A DNA stretch of 5,519 nucleotides from JBFWNZ01 sp050250795. GTDB lineage: Bacteria > Pseudomonadota > Alphaproteobacteria > UBA8366. Each line of letters starts with the position of its first letter. Position 1 is the stretch's first letter. The notes under the pieces were generated by a model. That model saw only the letters and a program-made list of their open reading frames with translations, made no database searches and had not been told where the DNA came from. Where the stretch lies: contig JBFWNZ010000266.1 of assembly GCA_050250795.1 (NCBI GenBank), forward strand, positions 1 through 5,519. Direction: 5' to 3'. Position numbers and translations under genes: made by a program. Below, one piece after another: positions 1-5,519 of this stretch.

Positions 1-58
1 AAGCGAACCTGCGGGCCATTTCCCCCGCGTCGTGATGCAAGAGCAAGAGGCCTCCACT

Positions 59-535
59 ATGGTCAAGAAAATCGTAGCCTTCGCCGTTGCGGCATTGGTT
101 CTCGCCGGGTGCGAGAACACCACCGGCATGGGCACCAAGCAGACCGGCGGCACGCTGGTCGGCGCCGGTCTGGGCGCGCTTGCGGGTTCGCAGATCGGCT
201 CCGGCGGCGGCAAGCTGGCCGCGGTCGCCATCGGCACGCTGGTCGGCGGCTTCCTCGGCAACGAGGTCGGCAAGTCCCTCGACAACGCAGACCGCGCCGC
301 CGCCAATCAAGCCTACGGCCAGGCGCAGGCTGCGCCTGTCGGGCAGACGGTCGCCTGGAACAACCCGAATTCCGGCAACTCCGGCACGATCACGCCGGTG
401 CGCGACGGCACGGATACCCGGACCGGCGCCTATTGCCGCGAGTTCCGCCAGACCGTCACGGTCGACGGCCGGACGGAAGACGCCTATGGCACCGCCTGCC
501 GCCAGCCCGATGGCAGCTGGAAGATCGTGCAGTAA
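59..535 (+). CDS. 17 kDa surface antigen-like glycine-zipper outer-membrane lipoprotein (RT0821/Lpp0805-type)
   Basis: This 158-residue protein is predicted to be a lipid-anchored envelope protein. Residues 1-17 form a lipoprotein signal peptide (KK, then a hydrophobic stretch) ending in the lipobox LAGC, so Cys18 would be lipidated. Position +2 is Glu, not the Asp of the E. coli inner-membrane retention signal, so outer-membrane sorting is likely. A glycine-zipper domain follows, with glycines every fourth residue at 35/39/43/47/51 and again at 59/63/67/71 (Rick_17kDa_Anti / glycine zipper 2TM type). The C-terminal part carries two cysteines (Cys126 in GAYCREF, Cys147 in GTACRQPDGSW), a pattern typical of the RT0821/Lpp0805 family; a disulfide is my inference. 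I chose ATG at 59 over an in-frame GTG at 32 because AGAGG at 46-50 lies 8 bases upstream and because the signal peptide then begins correctly. Biochemical function is unknown; a role in envelope integrity is only inferred. Confidence 0.9.
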   Translation: MVKKIVAFAVAALVLAGCENTTGMGTKQTGGTLVGAGLGALAGSQIGSGGGKLAAVAIGTLVGGFLGNEVGKSLDNADRAAANQAYGQAQAAPVGQTVAWNNPNSGNSGTITPVRDGTDTRTGAYCREFRQTVTVDGRTEDAYGTACRQPDGSWKIVQ

Positions 536-549
536 CCAGGACGAGGCGC

Positions 550-589
550 CCCGGCGCCGCCGCCCTCAACAAGGGATGGCGGCGCCGGG
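550..589 (+). terminator. Strong GC hairpin after the lipoprotein gene, no U-tract
   Basis: A perfect 12-bp stem pairs 550-561 (CCCGGCGCCGCC) with 578-589 (GGCGGCGCCGGG). Inside it, CCCT (563-566) can pair with AGGG (572-575) around a 5-base loop. It starts 14 bases after the lipoprotein stop and ends 39 bases before the next start. No T-run follows, so it is not a classical intrinsic terminator. It could be a U-less terminator, an attenuator of read-through into the J-protein gene, or a 3'-end stabiliser of the lipoprotein mRNA. The structure is seen directly; the function is inferred. Confidence 0.45.
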
Positions 590-628
590 CGCGATCCGGG
601 GCATGACGGGGAGACGCGATTGGGGGGC

Positions 629-1498
629 ATGAAGGATCCGTATCAGATACTCGGCGTCGCGCGTACCGCCACGGCCGCCGAGATCAAGCAGGCCTATCGG
701 AAGCTTGCAAAGGAACTTCATCCCGACCTGAACCCCGGCGACAGCGTGGTGGAATCGCGCTTCAAGGAAGTATCCGCGGCCTACGATCTATTGTCGGATG
801 CGGACAAGCGCGGACAGTTCGACCGCGGCGAGATCAATCCCGACGGATCGTCGCGGTTCGCCGGCGGTTTCCGGCAGGGCGGACGCGCGGGACCGGATTT
901 CGACGATATCTTCAGCGACCTGTTCGGCCGGCGTCGCGGACGGGCGCGAACGGCAGAGATGCCCGGCAAGAACATCACCTATTCGGTCCAGGTCTCGTTC
1001 TCCGACGCGATCCTCGGCACGCGGCGCCGGATCACGCTTTACGACGGCAAAAGCCTTCAGATCGCCATCCCGCCCGGAACCGCCGACGGGCAAACCCTGC
1101 GCCTCAAGGGACAGGGAACGCCGGGCATGGGCGGCGGCATCCCGGGCGACGCCCTGGTTCAGGTCCAGGTGGAACCGCACCCGCTGTTCCGTCGCATCGG
1201 CGACGACATCGAAATCGATCTGCCGGTGACGCTGGACGAGGCCGTCCTGGGCGGCCGGGTGGATGTCCCGACCGTCGATGGCAAGGTCGCAATGACCGTG
1301 CCGGCCGGCGCCAACACCGGCACGCGCCTGCGTCTCAAGGGCAAGGGCGCGCCACGGACCGGCGGGGGACGCGGCGACCAGTATGTCCGCCTGCTGGTCC
1401 AGCTTCCCGACAACCCGGACAACGAACTTTCGGAATTCGTGCGCAACTGGGCGAAGCGGCATTCCTACGACGTGCGGCGTCGGCCCGAATTCAAATAG
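629..1498 (+). CDS. DnaJ/CbpA-like class II J-domain co-chaperone
   Basis: This cytoplasmic Hsp40 would stimulate the ATPase of a DnaK partner and deliver unfolded clients to it. The J-domain spans about residues 3-66 and has the catalytic HPD at 31-33, after the basic helix AYRKLAKEL. A short Gly/Phe-rich linker (about 73-104) contains the DIF-type motif DDIFSDLFG (92-100). Two substrate-binding C-terminal beta domains follow (about 114-190 and 195-280), each with an LRLKGxG motif. There is no CxxCxGxG zinc finger and no cysteine at all, so it is a CbpA-like class II protein rather than true DnaJ. Length is 289 residues, normal for the class. The start is uncertain: ATG 629 gives the usual N-terminus MKDPYQILGV, but an in-frame TTG at 620 sits 6 bases after GGGGAG (608-613) and would add three residues. 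The gene converges on the YihY-family gene 6 bases downstream. Family is certain; the specific role is not. Confidence 0.93.
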   Translation: MKDPYQILGVARTATAAEIKQAYRKLAKELHPDLNPGDSVVESRFKEVSAAYDLLSDADKRGQFDRGEINPDGSSRFAGGFRQGGRAGPDFDDIFSDLFGRRRGRARTAEMPGKNITYSVQVSFSDAILGTRRRITLYDGKSLQIAIPPGTADGQTLRLKGQGTPGMGGGIPGDALVQVQVEPHPLFRRIGDDIEIDLPVTLDEAVLGGRVDVPTVDGKVAMTVPAGANTGTRLRLKGKGAPRTGGGRGDQYVRLLVQLPDNPDNELSEFVRNWAKRHSYDVRRRPEFK

Positions 1499-1504
1499 CC
1501 GCGC

Positions 1505-2899
1505 TCAACTCGCGCCGAACCAGGTGATCCCCAGCCAGCTGAGAAGCCGCACGCGCCAGCCGGGCGTCGCCTTCTCGTCGCGCTCGATCAGTTCGACCAT
1601 CTCGCGCGCCGCCGCCGCATCCGGCGGCGCAAGCAACGTCTTCAGCGGCACATCCATCAGTTCCCTGTCGACCGCGTTCATCCGCTCGACGATCTCGCGA
1701 AAGCGCGGGCCCCAGCTCTCGCCGGCCAGCGTATGCGAGGATGGCGGGGTCAGACGCATGCCCATGGCGCTGTACAGGTCGTTCAGGCTCAACCGTTCCA
1801 GATCGCGTGCGAGCAGATATTCGTTGCGTTCGCTGGGTATGACATAGCGCGCCGCGATCAGCTGGCGCAGCGCGGCCGTCACCGCCGCCGGGCCGACCTG
1901 GGCCGCCCGCAGCATCGCGCGGCGGCTGAGCCCCCGGCCGCGACGCTGGGCGACAAGCAGCGCGTGCAGGATGCCGAGCGCGGCGGACAGGCGCCGGGAC
2001 GGCGGCGGATCGCTGGTTTCGACCACCCGCAGCCCGACGCGCCATTCCGGCAGGGCTGCTGCAATCTCCGCCCCCAGCAGCACCACCATCCAGGTGACAT
2101 ACATCCAGATCAGGAAGATCGGAAACGCCGCCAGCGCGCCGTAGATCGTCTGATAGGACGGAAAACTCGCCAGATACCAGCCGAAGCCGCGCTTCAGCAG
2201 CTCGAACAGGATGCCGGCCACGACGCCGCCGGCCAGCGCATCGGCGCGCCGGACCGGATAATGCGGGATCACCAGATAGACGATGGAGAAGCCGACGATC
2301 TGCAGCAGCAGCGGAACCAGCCCCGCCAGCCGCTGCAGCGGCGTCGCGAGCACATCGCCGCCGGTCGCCTGGGCAACGGCGAAAAAGTAGCTGGACAGCG
2401 ACAGGCTGGCGCCGAACAGAAGCGGCGTGAGCGTGAGGACCGCCCAGTAGACGAGAAGCTGGGCCAGAACCGGGCGCGGCTCCGCGACCCGCCAGATCGA
2501 ATCGAAGGTCCGGCTGACCGTCGCCAGCAGCATGAGCGAAGTGACGACGAGAAAGACGACACCGACGGCCGTCAGGCTGCCGGTCTGCGCCGTGAATGCC
2601 TCAAGGTGCTCTTGCACCACGGACCCCACGCTGGGGACGAAGTTCTCGAAGACGAATGCCTGGATCTGGTCCCGCGCGTCGTCGAAGGCGGGAAAGGCGG
2701 AAAAGATGGCAAAGCTGATCGCGGCCAGCGGAACCATGGCCAGCAGCGAGGTATAGGCAAGCGCACCGGCGCGGCTGGACCCGTCATCGACGACGAAGCG
2801 GCGGCCGACATAGGCCACGAATCGCAAGCCGTCATGCAACCACACTCCCAGCGCCCCCGCCATCGGGCGGGAATGCCCGCCCCTGTCGAACCAAAGCAT
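1505..2899 (-). CDS. YihY/virulence factor BrkB family inner-membrane protein with C-terminal winged-helix-like extension
   Basis: This 464-residue polytopic inner-membrane protein belongs to the YihY/BrkB (UPF0761) family, once misnamed ribonuclease BN. Molecular function is not established. About six membrane segments are visible, near residues 46-68, 109-128, 148-175, 194-214, 220-243 and 254-282. The family hallmarks are present: AGALAYTSLLAMVPL (44-58) and YGALAAFPIFLIWMYVTW (253-270), followed by LLGAEI. Residues 290-464 form a long cytoplasmic tail. Its 304-372 part (helices, then LRQLIAARYVIPS and a short strand-like EYLLA) resembles a winged-helix fold, a reading made by eye. I recall similar tails in longer proteobacterial homologues. 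I chose ATG at 2899 over the in-frame ATG at 2938 because TGGAGG lies 5 bases before it, while 2938 has no Shine-Dalgarno sequence. It is divergent from fabI and convergent with the J-protein gene, so it is probably transcribed alone. Confidence 0.92.
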   Translation of the reverse strand: MLWFDRGGHSRPMAGALGVWLHDGLRFVAYVGRRFVVDDGSSRAGALAYTSLLAMVPLAAISFAIFSAFPAFDDARDQIQAFVFENFVPSVGSVVQEHLEAFTAQTGSLTAVGVVFLVVTSLMLLATVSRTFDSIWRVAEPRPVLAQLLVYWAVLTLTPLLFGASLSLSSYFFAVAQATGGDVLATPLQRLAGLVPLLLQIVGFSIVYLVIPHYPVRRADALAGGVVAGILFELLKRGFGWYLASFPSYQTIYGALAAFPIFLIWMYVTWMVVLLGAEIAAALPEWRVGLRVVETSDPPPSRRLSAALGILHALLVAQRRGRGLSRRAMLRAAQVGPAAVTAALRQLIAARYVIPSERNEYLLARDLERLSLNDLYSAMGMRLTPPSSHTLAGESWGPRFREIVERMNAVDRELMDVPLKTLLAPPDAAAAREMVELIERDEKATPGWRVRLLSWLGITWFGAS

Positions 2900-2904
2900 C
2901 GCAA

Positions 2905-2910
2905 CCTCCA
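2905..2910 (-). promoter_or_regulatory. Ribosome binding site fixing the YihY-family start
   Basis: On the minus strand TGGAGG is followed by the 5-base spacer TTGCG and ATG at 2899, a near-ideal Shine-Dalgarno arrangement. It rules in favour of the shorter start. Just upstream on the same strand, CCCAA (2926-2922) can pair with TTGGG (2916-2912) around a 5-base loop, ending one base before the binding site. Any effect of that small hairpin on translation is speculative. Confidence 0.75.
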
Positions 2911-2997
2911 GCCCAAGGATTTTGGGGCGCTTCGGCATCAGGGCAAGTCGGGAATGCGTGCCCCCACACCTAGTATGTTTTTTCCCTTATGCTGTTG

Positions 2998-3003
2998 TAT
3001 AAG
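2998..3003 (+). promoter_or_regulatory. Candidate sigma-70 -10 element for fabI
   Basis: TATAAG (5 of 6 matches to TATAAT) lies 62 bases before the fabI start, at the right end of an AT-rich island (about 2971-3004) in otherwise GC-rich DNA. The -35 region at the proper distance (around 2975-2981, T-rich) is a poor match to TTGACA. An imperfectly conserved -35, or activator dependence, is possible. Transcription would start near 3010. CTTAT (2986-2990) and ATAAG (2999-3003) form an inverted repeat over this element. Confidence 0.4.
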
Positions 3004-3004
3004 T

Positions 3005-3022
3005 GCCCCATCGTCCTGGGGC
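3005..3022 (+). promoter_or_regulatory. Small inverted repeat at the predicted fabI transcript start
   Basis: GCCCCA (3005-3010) and TGGGGC (3017-3022) are perfect inverted arms around a 6-base loop. They lie directly after the candidate -10 element and so straddle the expected transcription start. It could be a DNA operator, or an RNA hairpin if transcription starts further upstream. It may also be chance in GC-rich sequence. Confidence 0.25.
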
Positions 3023-3065
3023 GGAACCTTGCGCGCCCCGGCGCGGCATTTCGGACGGGAGGAAC

Positions 3066-3905
3066 ATGACGGATCCGCAGCCGTTGATGGCCGGAAAGCG
3101 CGGCCTGATCATGGGGGTCGCCAACGACCGGTCGATCGCCTGGGGCATCGCCAAGACGCTCGCGCAGCATGGCGCCGAGCTGGCATTCACCTATCAGGCA
3201 GAACAGCTTGAACGGCGCGTCCGCCCGCTGGCGGAATCCGTCGGCTCGGGCTTTATGGTTCAATGCGATGTCTCGAAGGACGAGAGCATCGACACCGCCT
3301 TTGCCGAGCTGGAACGGGTCTGGGGCGGCATCGACTTCCTGGTCCATGCCATCGCCTTCTCCGACAAGTCGGAACTGACCGGCAAATACGTCAACACCAG
3401 CCGGGCCAACTTCCAGCTGACGCTGGACGTTTCCTGCTATTCGTTTACCGCCGTCACCCAGCGTGCCGCCCGCCTGATGACCAATGGCGGCAGCATCGTG
3501 ACGCTGACCTATTACGGCGCCGAACGGGTGATGCCGCACTACAACGTCATGGGTGTCGCCAAGGCGGCGCTCGAAGCCAGCGTACGCTATCTCGCCGTCG
3601 ATCTGGGCGGACAGGGCATCCGCGTGAACGCGATTTCGGCCGGCCCGATCAAGACGCTGGCGGCGTCCGGGATCGGCGATTTCCGGCACATCCTGAAATG
3701 GAACGAACTGAACTCGCCGCTGCGCCGGAACGTCAGCCTGGAGGATGTGGGCAATTGCGGCCTGTACTTCCTGTCCGATCTCTCCGCCGGCGTAACGGGC
3801 GAAGTGCATCACGTGGACAGCGGATATCACACGGTCGGCATGGTCTCGATCGATGCGGCCGAGGAAGTCGGCAGCCTGCTGGCCAGCCTGAAGCACAAGG
3901 CATAA
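3066..3905 (+). CDS. fabI: Enoyl-[acyl-carrier-protein] reductase (NADH), FabI
   Basis: FabI reduces trans-2-enoyl-ACP to acyl-ACP, the last step of each fatty-acid elongation cycle, in the cytoplasm and normally as a tetramer. The 279-residue product is a short-chain dehydrogenase/reductase of the FabI branch. The dinucleotide-binding motif GVANDRSIAWGIA starts at Gly17, CDV at 67-69 lies in the cofactor region, and the catalytic pair Tyr159 and Lys166 (Y-x6-K) has the extra active-site Tyr149, matching E. coli Tyr156, Lys163 and Tyr146. The NAISAGPIKTLAASGI block (188-203) is also diagnostic. ATG 3066 is preceded by GGGAGG at 3057-3062, only 3 bases away; the 21-codon upstream extension to 3003 has no family similarity. 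Ala97 occupies the position of E. coli Gly93, a triclosan-contact residue. aroC follows after 19 bases, suggesting co-transcription. Confidence 0.97.
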   Translation: MTDPQPLMAGKRGLIMGVANDRSIAWGIAKTLAQHGAELAFTYQAEQLERRVRPLAESVGSGFMVQCDVSKDESIDTAFAELERVWGGIDFLVHAIAFSDKSELTGKYVNTSRANFQLTLDVSCYSFTAVTQRAARLMTNGGSIVTLTYYGAERVMPHYNVMGVAKAALEASVRYLAVDLGGQGIRVNAISAGPIKTLAASGIGDFRHILKWNELNSPLRRNVSLEDVGNCGLYFLSDLSAGVTGEVHHVDSGYHTVGMVSIDAAEEVGSLLASLKHKA

Positions 3906-3924
3906 CAGCGCCAGGCGCCCGAAG

Positions 3925-4998
3925 ATGTCCGGCAACGGGTTCGGCCATATCTTTCGCTTCACGACCTGGGGCGAGAGCCACGGTCCCGCCATCGGCTGCG
4001 TCGTCGAAGGGGTGCCGCCGCGGCTGAGCCTGAGCGAGGCGGATATCCAGCGCGACCTCGACCGCCGGCGTCCCGGGCAGTCCCGCTATACGACCCAGCG
4101 CCGCGAACCGGACGAAGTGAAGATCCTGTCCGGCGTGTTCGAGGGTCTGACCACCGGTACGCCGATCGGCCTCCTCATCGAGAACACCGACCAGCGCAGC
4201 CGCGACTATTCCGACATCATGGACCGGTTCCGCCCCGGTCATGCCGACTACACCTACTGGGCCAAATACGGCATCCGCGACTATCGCGGCGGCGGACGAT
4301 CATCCGCGCGCGAGACGGCGATGCGCGTGGCCGCCGGCGCCATTGCGCGCCGCGTGCTGGGCGAAGGCATCCGCATCCGGGGCGCCATGGTCCAGATGGG
4401 TCCCCACGGCATCGACCGCAGCCGCTGGGACTGGGACGAGGTCGGCCGCAATCCCTTCTTCTGTCCGGACGCCACGGCGGCCGGGGAATGGGCGGCGCAT
4501 CTGGACGCGGTTCGCAAGGCAGGTTCGTCGGCGGGCGCCGTGATCGAGGTGGTGGCCGACGGCGTGCCCGCGGGGCTGGGCGCACCGCTTTACGACAAGC
4601 TGGACGCGGACATCGCCAAGGCGATGATGAGCATCAACGCCGTCAAGGCCGTCGAGATCGGCGATGGCTTCGCCGCTGCGGCGTTGAACGGCGAGGACAA
4701 TGCCGACGAGATGCGGATGGGCCCGGACGGCAAGGTCGCGTTCCTGTCGAACCATGCCGGCGGCATCCTGGGCGGTATTTCCAGCGGCCAGGACATCGTG
4801 GTGCGGTTCGCCGTGAAACCGACCAGCTCGATCCTGTCGCCGCGGCGCACCGTCACCGTCGATGGCCGCGAAACCGATATCCAGACCAAAGGACGGCACG
4901 ATCCCTGTGTGGGACTCCGCGCGGTTCCGGTCGGCGAAGCGATGCTGGCCTGCGTGCTGGCCGACCACCTGTTGCGCCACCGCGCCCTGGGCGGCTGA
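3925..4998 (+). CDS. aroC: Chorismate synthase
   Basis: AroC converts 5-enolpyruvylshikimate-3-phosphate to chorismate by trans elimination of phosphate. It uses reduced FMN without net redox change and is the last common step to aromatic amino acids, folate and quinones. The 357-residue length is normal. All signatures are present: GESHG (16-20) with His19, RRRPGQSR (47-54), GHADYTYWAKYG (105-116) with His106, RGGGRSSARET (121-131), SSGQDIV (286-292), and RHDPC (324-328). The two active-site histidines are intact. Nothing suggests a fused flavin reductase, so reduced flavin must be supplied from elsewhere (monofunctional type). The start ATG 3925 has only a weak AGG (3913-3915) upstream, within a possible 4-bp hairpin (GCGC 3908-3911 with GCGC 3915-3918). 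Translation may therefore be partly coupled to fabI, whose stop is 19 bases upstream. Confidence 0.97.
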   Translation: MSGNGFGHIFRFTTWGESHGPAIGCVVEGVPPRLSLSEADIQRDLDRRRPGQSRYTTQRREPDEVKILSGVFEGLTTGTPIGLLIENTDQRSRDYSDIMDRFRPGHADYTYWAKYGIRDYRGGGRSSARETAMRVAAGAIARRVLGEGIRIRGAMVQMGPHGIDRSRWDWDEVGRNPFFCPDATAAGEWAAHLDAVRKAGSSAGAVIEVVADGVPAGLGAPLYDKLDADIAKAMMSINAVKAVEIGDGFAAAALNGEDNADEMRMGPDGKVAFLSNHAGGILGGISSGQDIVVRFAVKPTSSILSPRRTVTVDGRETDIQTKGRHDPCVGLRAVPVGEAMLACVLADHLLRHRALGG

Positions 4999-5004
4999 GG
5001 CCGC
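4991..5004 (+). terminator. Short hairpin across the aroC stop codon
   Basis: GCGGC (4991-4995) pairs with GCCGC (5000-5004) around the loop TGAG, which contains the aroC stop codon. It is followed by a pyrimidine-rich but not T-only stretch (GTCCTCTC). It is too short and lacks a U-tract, so it is only a weak terminator candidate. I see no better one between aroC and the next gene. Confidence 0.2.
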
Positions 5005-5038
5005 GTCCTCTCGCCGCAGAACGGGCTTCATTTTCGCG

Positions 5039-5052
5039 AATTGTTTACAATT
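5039..5052. promoter_or_regulatory. Perfect dyad AATTGT-TT-ACAATT, possible operator
   Basis: The arms AATTGT (5039-5044) and ACAATT (5047-5052) are exact reverse complements with a 2-base centre. The dyad ends 5 bases before the extended -10 element of the next gene, so it covers the -35/spacer region where a repressor or activator could act. It stands out as AT-rich in GC-rich DNA. I do not recognise it as the box of a specific regulator. Confidence 0.4.
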
Positions 5053-5057
5053 TTCAG

Positions 5058-5066
5058 TGTTATGAT
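5058..5066 (+). promoter_or_regulatory. Candidate extended -10 promoter for the downstream exported-protein gene
   Basis: TGTTATGAT contains the extended TGn motif followed by TATGAT (5 of 6 matches to TATAAT). The -35 position at 17-base spacing (GAATTG, 5038-5043) is poor, as is tolerated by extended -10 promoters. Transcription would start near 5073, giving a leader of about 35 bases before ATG 5108. This supports independent transcription of the last gene from fabI-aroC. Confidence 0.5.
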
Positions 5067-5107
5067 ATCGCTTCCGCGGAGGGGCGGGCGAGTCGGGGCA
5101 GAGGATC

Positions 5108-5519
5108 ATGCAGCGTCTATTGGGCGGCTGTGCCGCCTTGGTAATTTTCTGTGCGGCGGCGTCCGGCGCGGACGCAGCGCAAGCCGGGAAGACGCCGATG
5201 TATTGGGCGTTCCTCGATCGTCCCTCGCCGATACAACCGCAGCCCGTATCGTTCGTTGCCGCGATGAACGCCAAGATGTACGGGCCGATTCAGGCCCCCG
5301 TCTACGGTTCGAACACGCAGAGCGAAGGGTGGAGCGAGGCCGAACAGGGCGCCGTGGGCTGCATCGTCGGCGGCACTGTGGGTACTACCGCCTCGCTCTA
5401 TATCGGCGCCGCCAACATCATCAACCTGATCGCCGGCGGCGGCGCCCCGCCCGCGTCCCCGGCAGCGCGGTATGCCGCCGTGGCCGGCGTGGTGTACGCG
5501 ACCTTCTGCGCCGGCGGCC
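5108..5519 (+). CDS. Unrecognised exported glycine-rich membrane-associated protein (3' end outside window)
   Basis: I do not recognise this gene. The reading frame is open from ATG 5108 to the window edge (137 full codons), with AGAGG at 5100-5104 and GGGG at 5095-5098 as ribosome binding site candidates. Residues 1-24 look like a Sec signal peptide: MQR, a hydrophobic core, then ADA-A. Cys8 and Cys15 lack a proper lipobox, so lipidation is unlikely. A proline-rich stretch (39-64) is followed by WSEAEQ (75-80). Then comes a Gly/Ala-rich hydrophobic segment (81-112) with Gly84/88/92 spaced every fourth residue, a PPASP linker, and a second hydrophobic segment (about 120-137). Each hydrophobic segment carries one cysteine (Cys85, Cys134). 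The segments could be membrane-embedded or form a glycine-zipper assembly. The probable promoter and dyad just upstream suggest its own regulation. That it is a real gene is likely from the signal peptide, binding site and promoter; its function is unknown. Confidence 0.75.
   Translation, partial: MQRLLGGCAALVIFCAAASGADAAQAGKTPMYWAFLDRPSPIQPQPVSFVAAMNAKMYGPIQAPVYGSNTQSEGWSEAEQGAVGCIVGGTVGTTASLYIGAANIINLIAGGGAPPASPAARYAAVAGVVYATFCAGG

Noticed and set aside
11..28. Inverted repeat GCGGG / CCCGC upstream of the lipoprotein gene
   Set aside because: Five base pairs with an 8-base loop is weak for GC-rich DNA, and the upstream context is cut off by the window edge.
2900..2938. Longer start for the YihY-family protein at ATG 2938
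   Set aside because: There is no Shine-Dalgarno sequence before 2938, while TGGAGG precedes ATG 2899 at ideal spacing. The 13 extra residues add nothing seen in the family.
1733..3211. A 492-codon plus-strand open frame opposite the YihY-family gene
   Set aside because: The translation is rich in Arg/Gln/Asp/His with no recognisable domain, and it is the GC-driven antisense shadow of a well-supported membrane protein. It also runs across the fabI promoter into fabI.
2970..3992. A 340-codon minus-strand open frame over fabI
   Set aside because: It lies antisense to a certain fabI and crosses its promoter and the start of aroC, with no family motifs. It is typical of high-GC spurious frames.
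5044..5066. TTTACA (5044-5049) as a -35 element paired with TATGAT
   Set aside because: The spacer would be only 11 bases, too short for sigma-70. The extended -10 reading fits better.
4300..5274. A 324-codon minus-strand open frame over aroC and the downstream gene
   Set aside because: It is antisense to conserved aroC motifs, has a His/Asp/Gly-rich composition without domain features, and overlaps the supported promoter of the next gene.
1..5519. Mobile elements, CRISPR arrays, tRNA/rRNA genes, riboswitches or a novel defence-type cluster
   Set aside because: I saw no direct-repeat arrays, transposase or integrase motifs, tRNA-like cloverleaf or nuclease/toxin signatures. The coding content is mostly housekeeping and envelope genes.

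Overview
The window is high-GC (roughly mid-60s percent by eye, not counted), with strong third-position G/C bias and Shine-Dalgarno-type ribosome binding sites. It looks like ordinary chromosome of an alphaproteobacterium. The evidence is the style of the proteins (a 17 kDa-antigen/RT0821-type lipoprotein and a FabI with the alphaproteobacterial 'HAIAFSDK' signature) and the DnaJ-like / fabI / aroC neighbourhood, which I recall from several alphaproteobacteria. I cannot name the genus. There are no rRNA or tRNA genes, insertion sequences, CRISPR arrays, phage genes or clear signs of horizontal transfer.

Layout, left to right. (1) 59-535 (+) encodes an exported glycine-zipper lipoprotein. A strong hairpin (550-589) follows, then (2) a zinc-finger-less DnaJ/CbpA-like co-chaperone (629-1498, +). 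(3) A YihY/BrkB-family polytopic inner-membrane protein with a C-terminal winged-helix-like extension (1505-2899, -) converges on the co-chaperone gene, with only 6 bases between the stops. A 166-base divergent intergenic region carrying the probable fabI promoter separates it from (4) fabI, enoyl-ACP reductase (3066-3905, +), and (5) aroC, chorismate synthase (3925-4998, +). The last two are 19 bases apart and probably one transcription unit. (6) After a 109-base AT-rich-centred gap with a candidate extended -10 promoter and a perfect 14-base dyad, an unrecognised exported protein gene (5108 onward, +) runs off the right edge.

How they fit together. fabI (last step of fatty-acid elongation) and aroC (last common step of aromatic amino-acid synthesis) are housekeeping genes with no direct biochemical link. 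Genes 1 and 3 concern the cell envelope, and gene 2 is a protein-folding cofactor. I see no evidence of an undescribed multi-gene system. The points most worth a second look are the unknown 3'-truncated gene with its promoter/dyad arrangement, the winged-helix-like tail on the YihY protein, and the Gly-to-Ala change at the triclosan-contact position of FabI.
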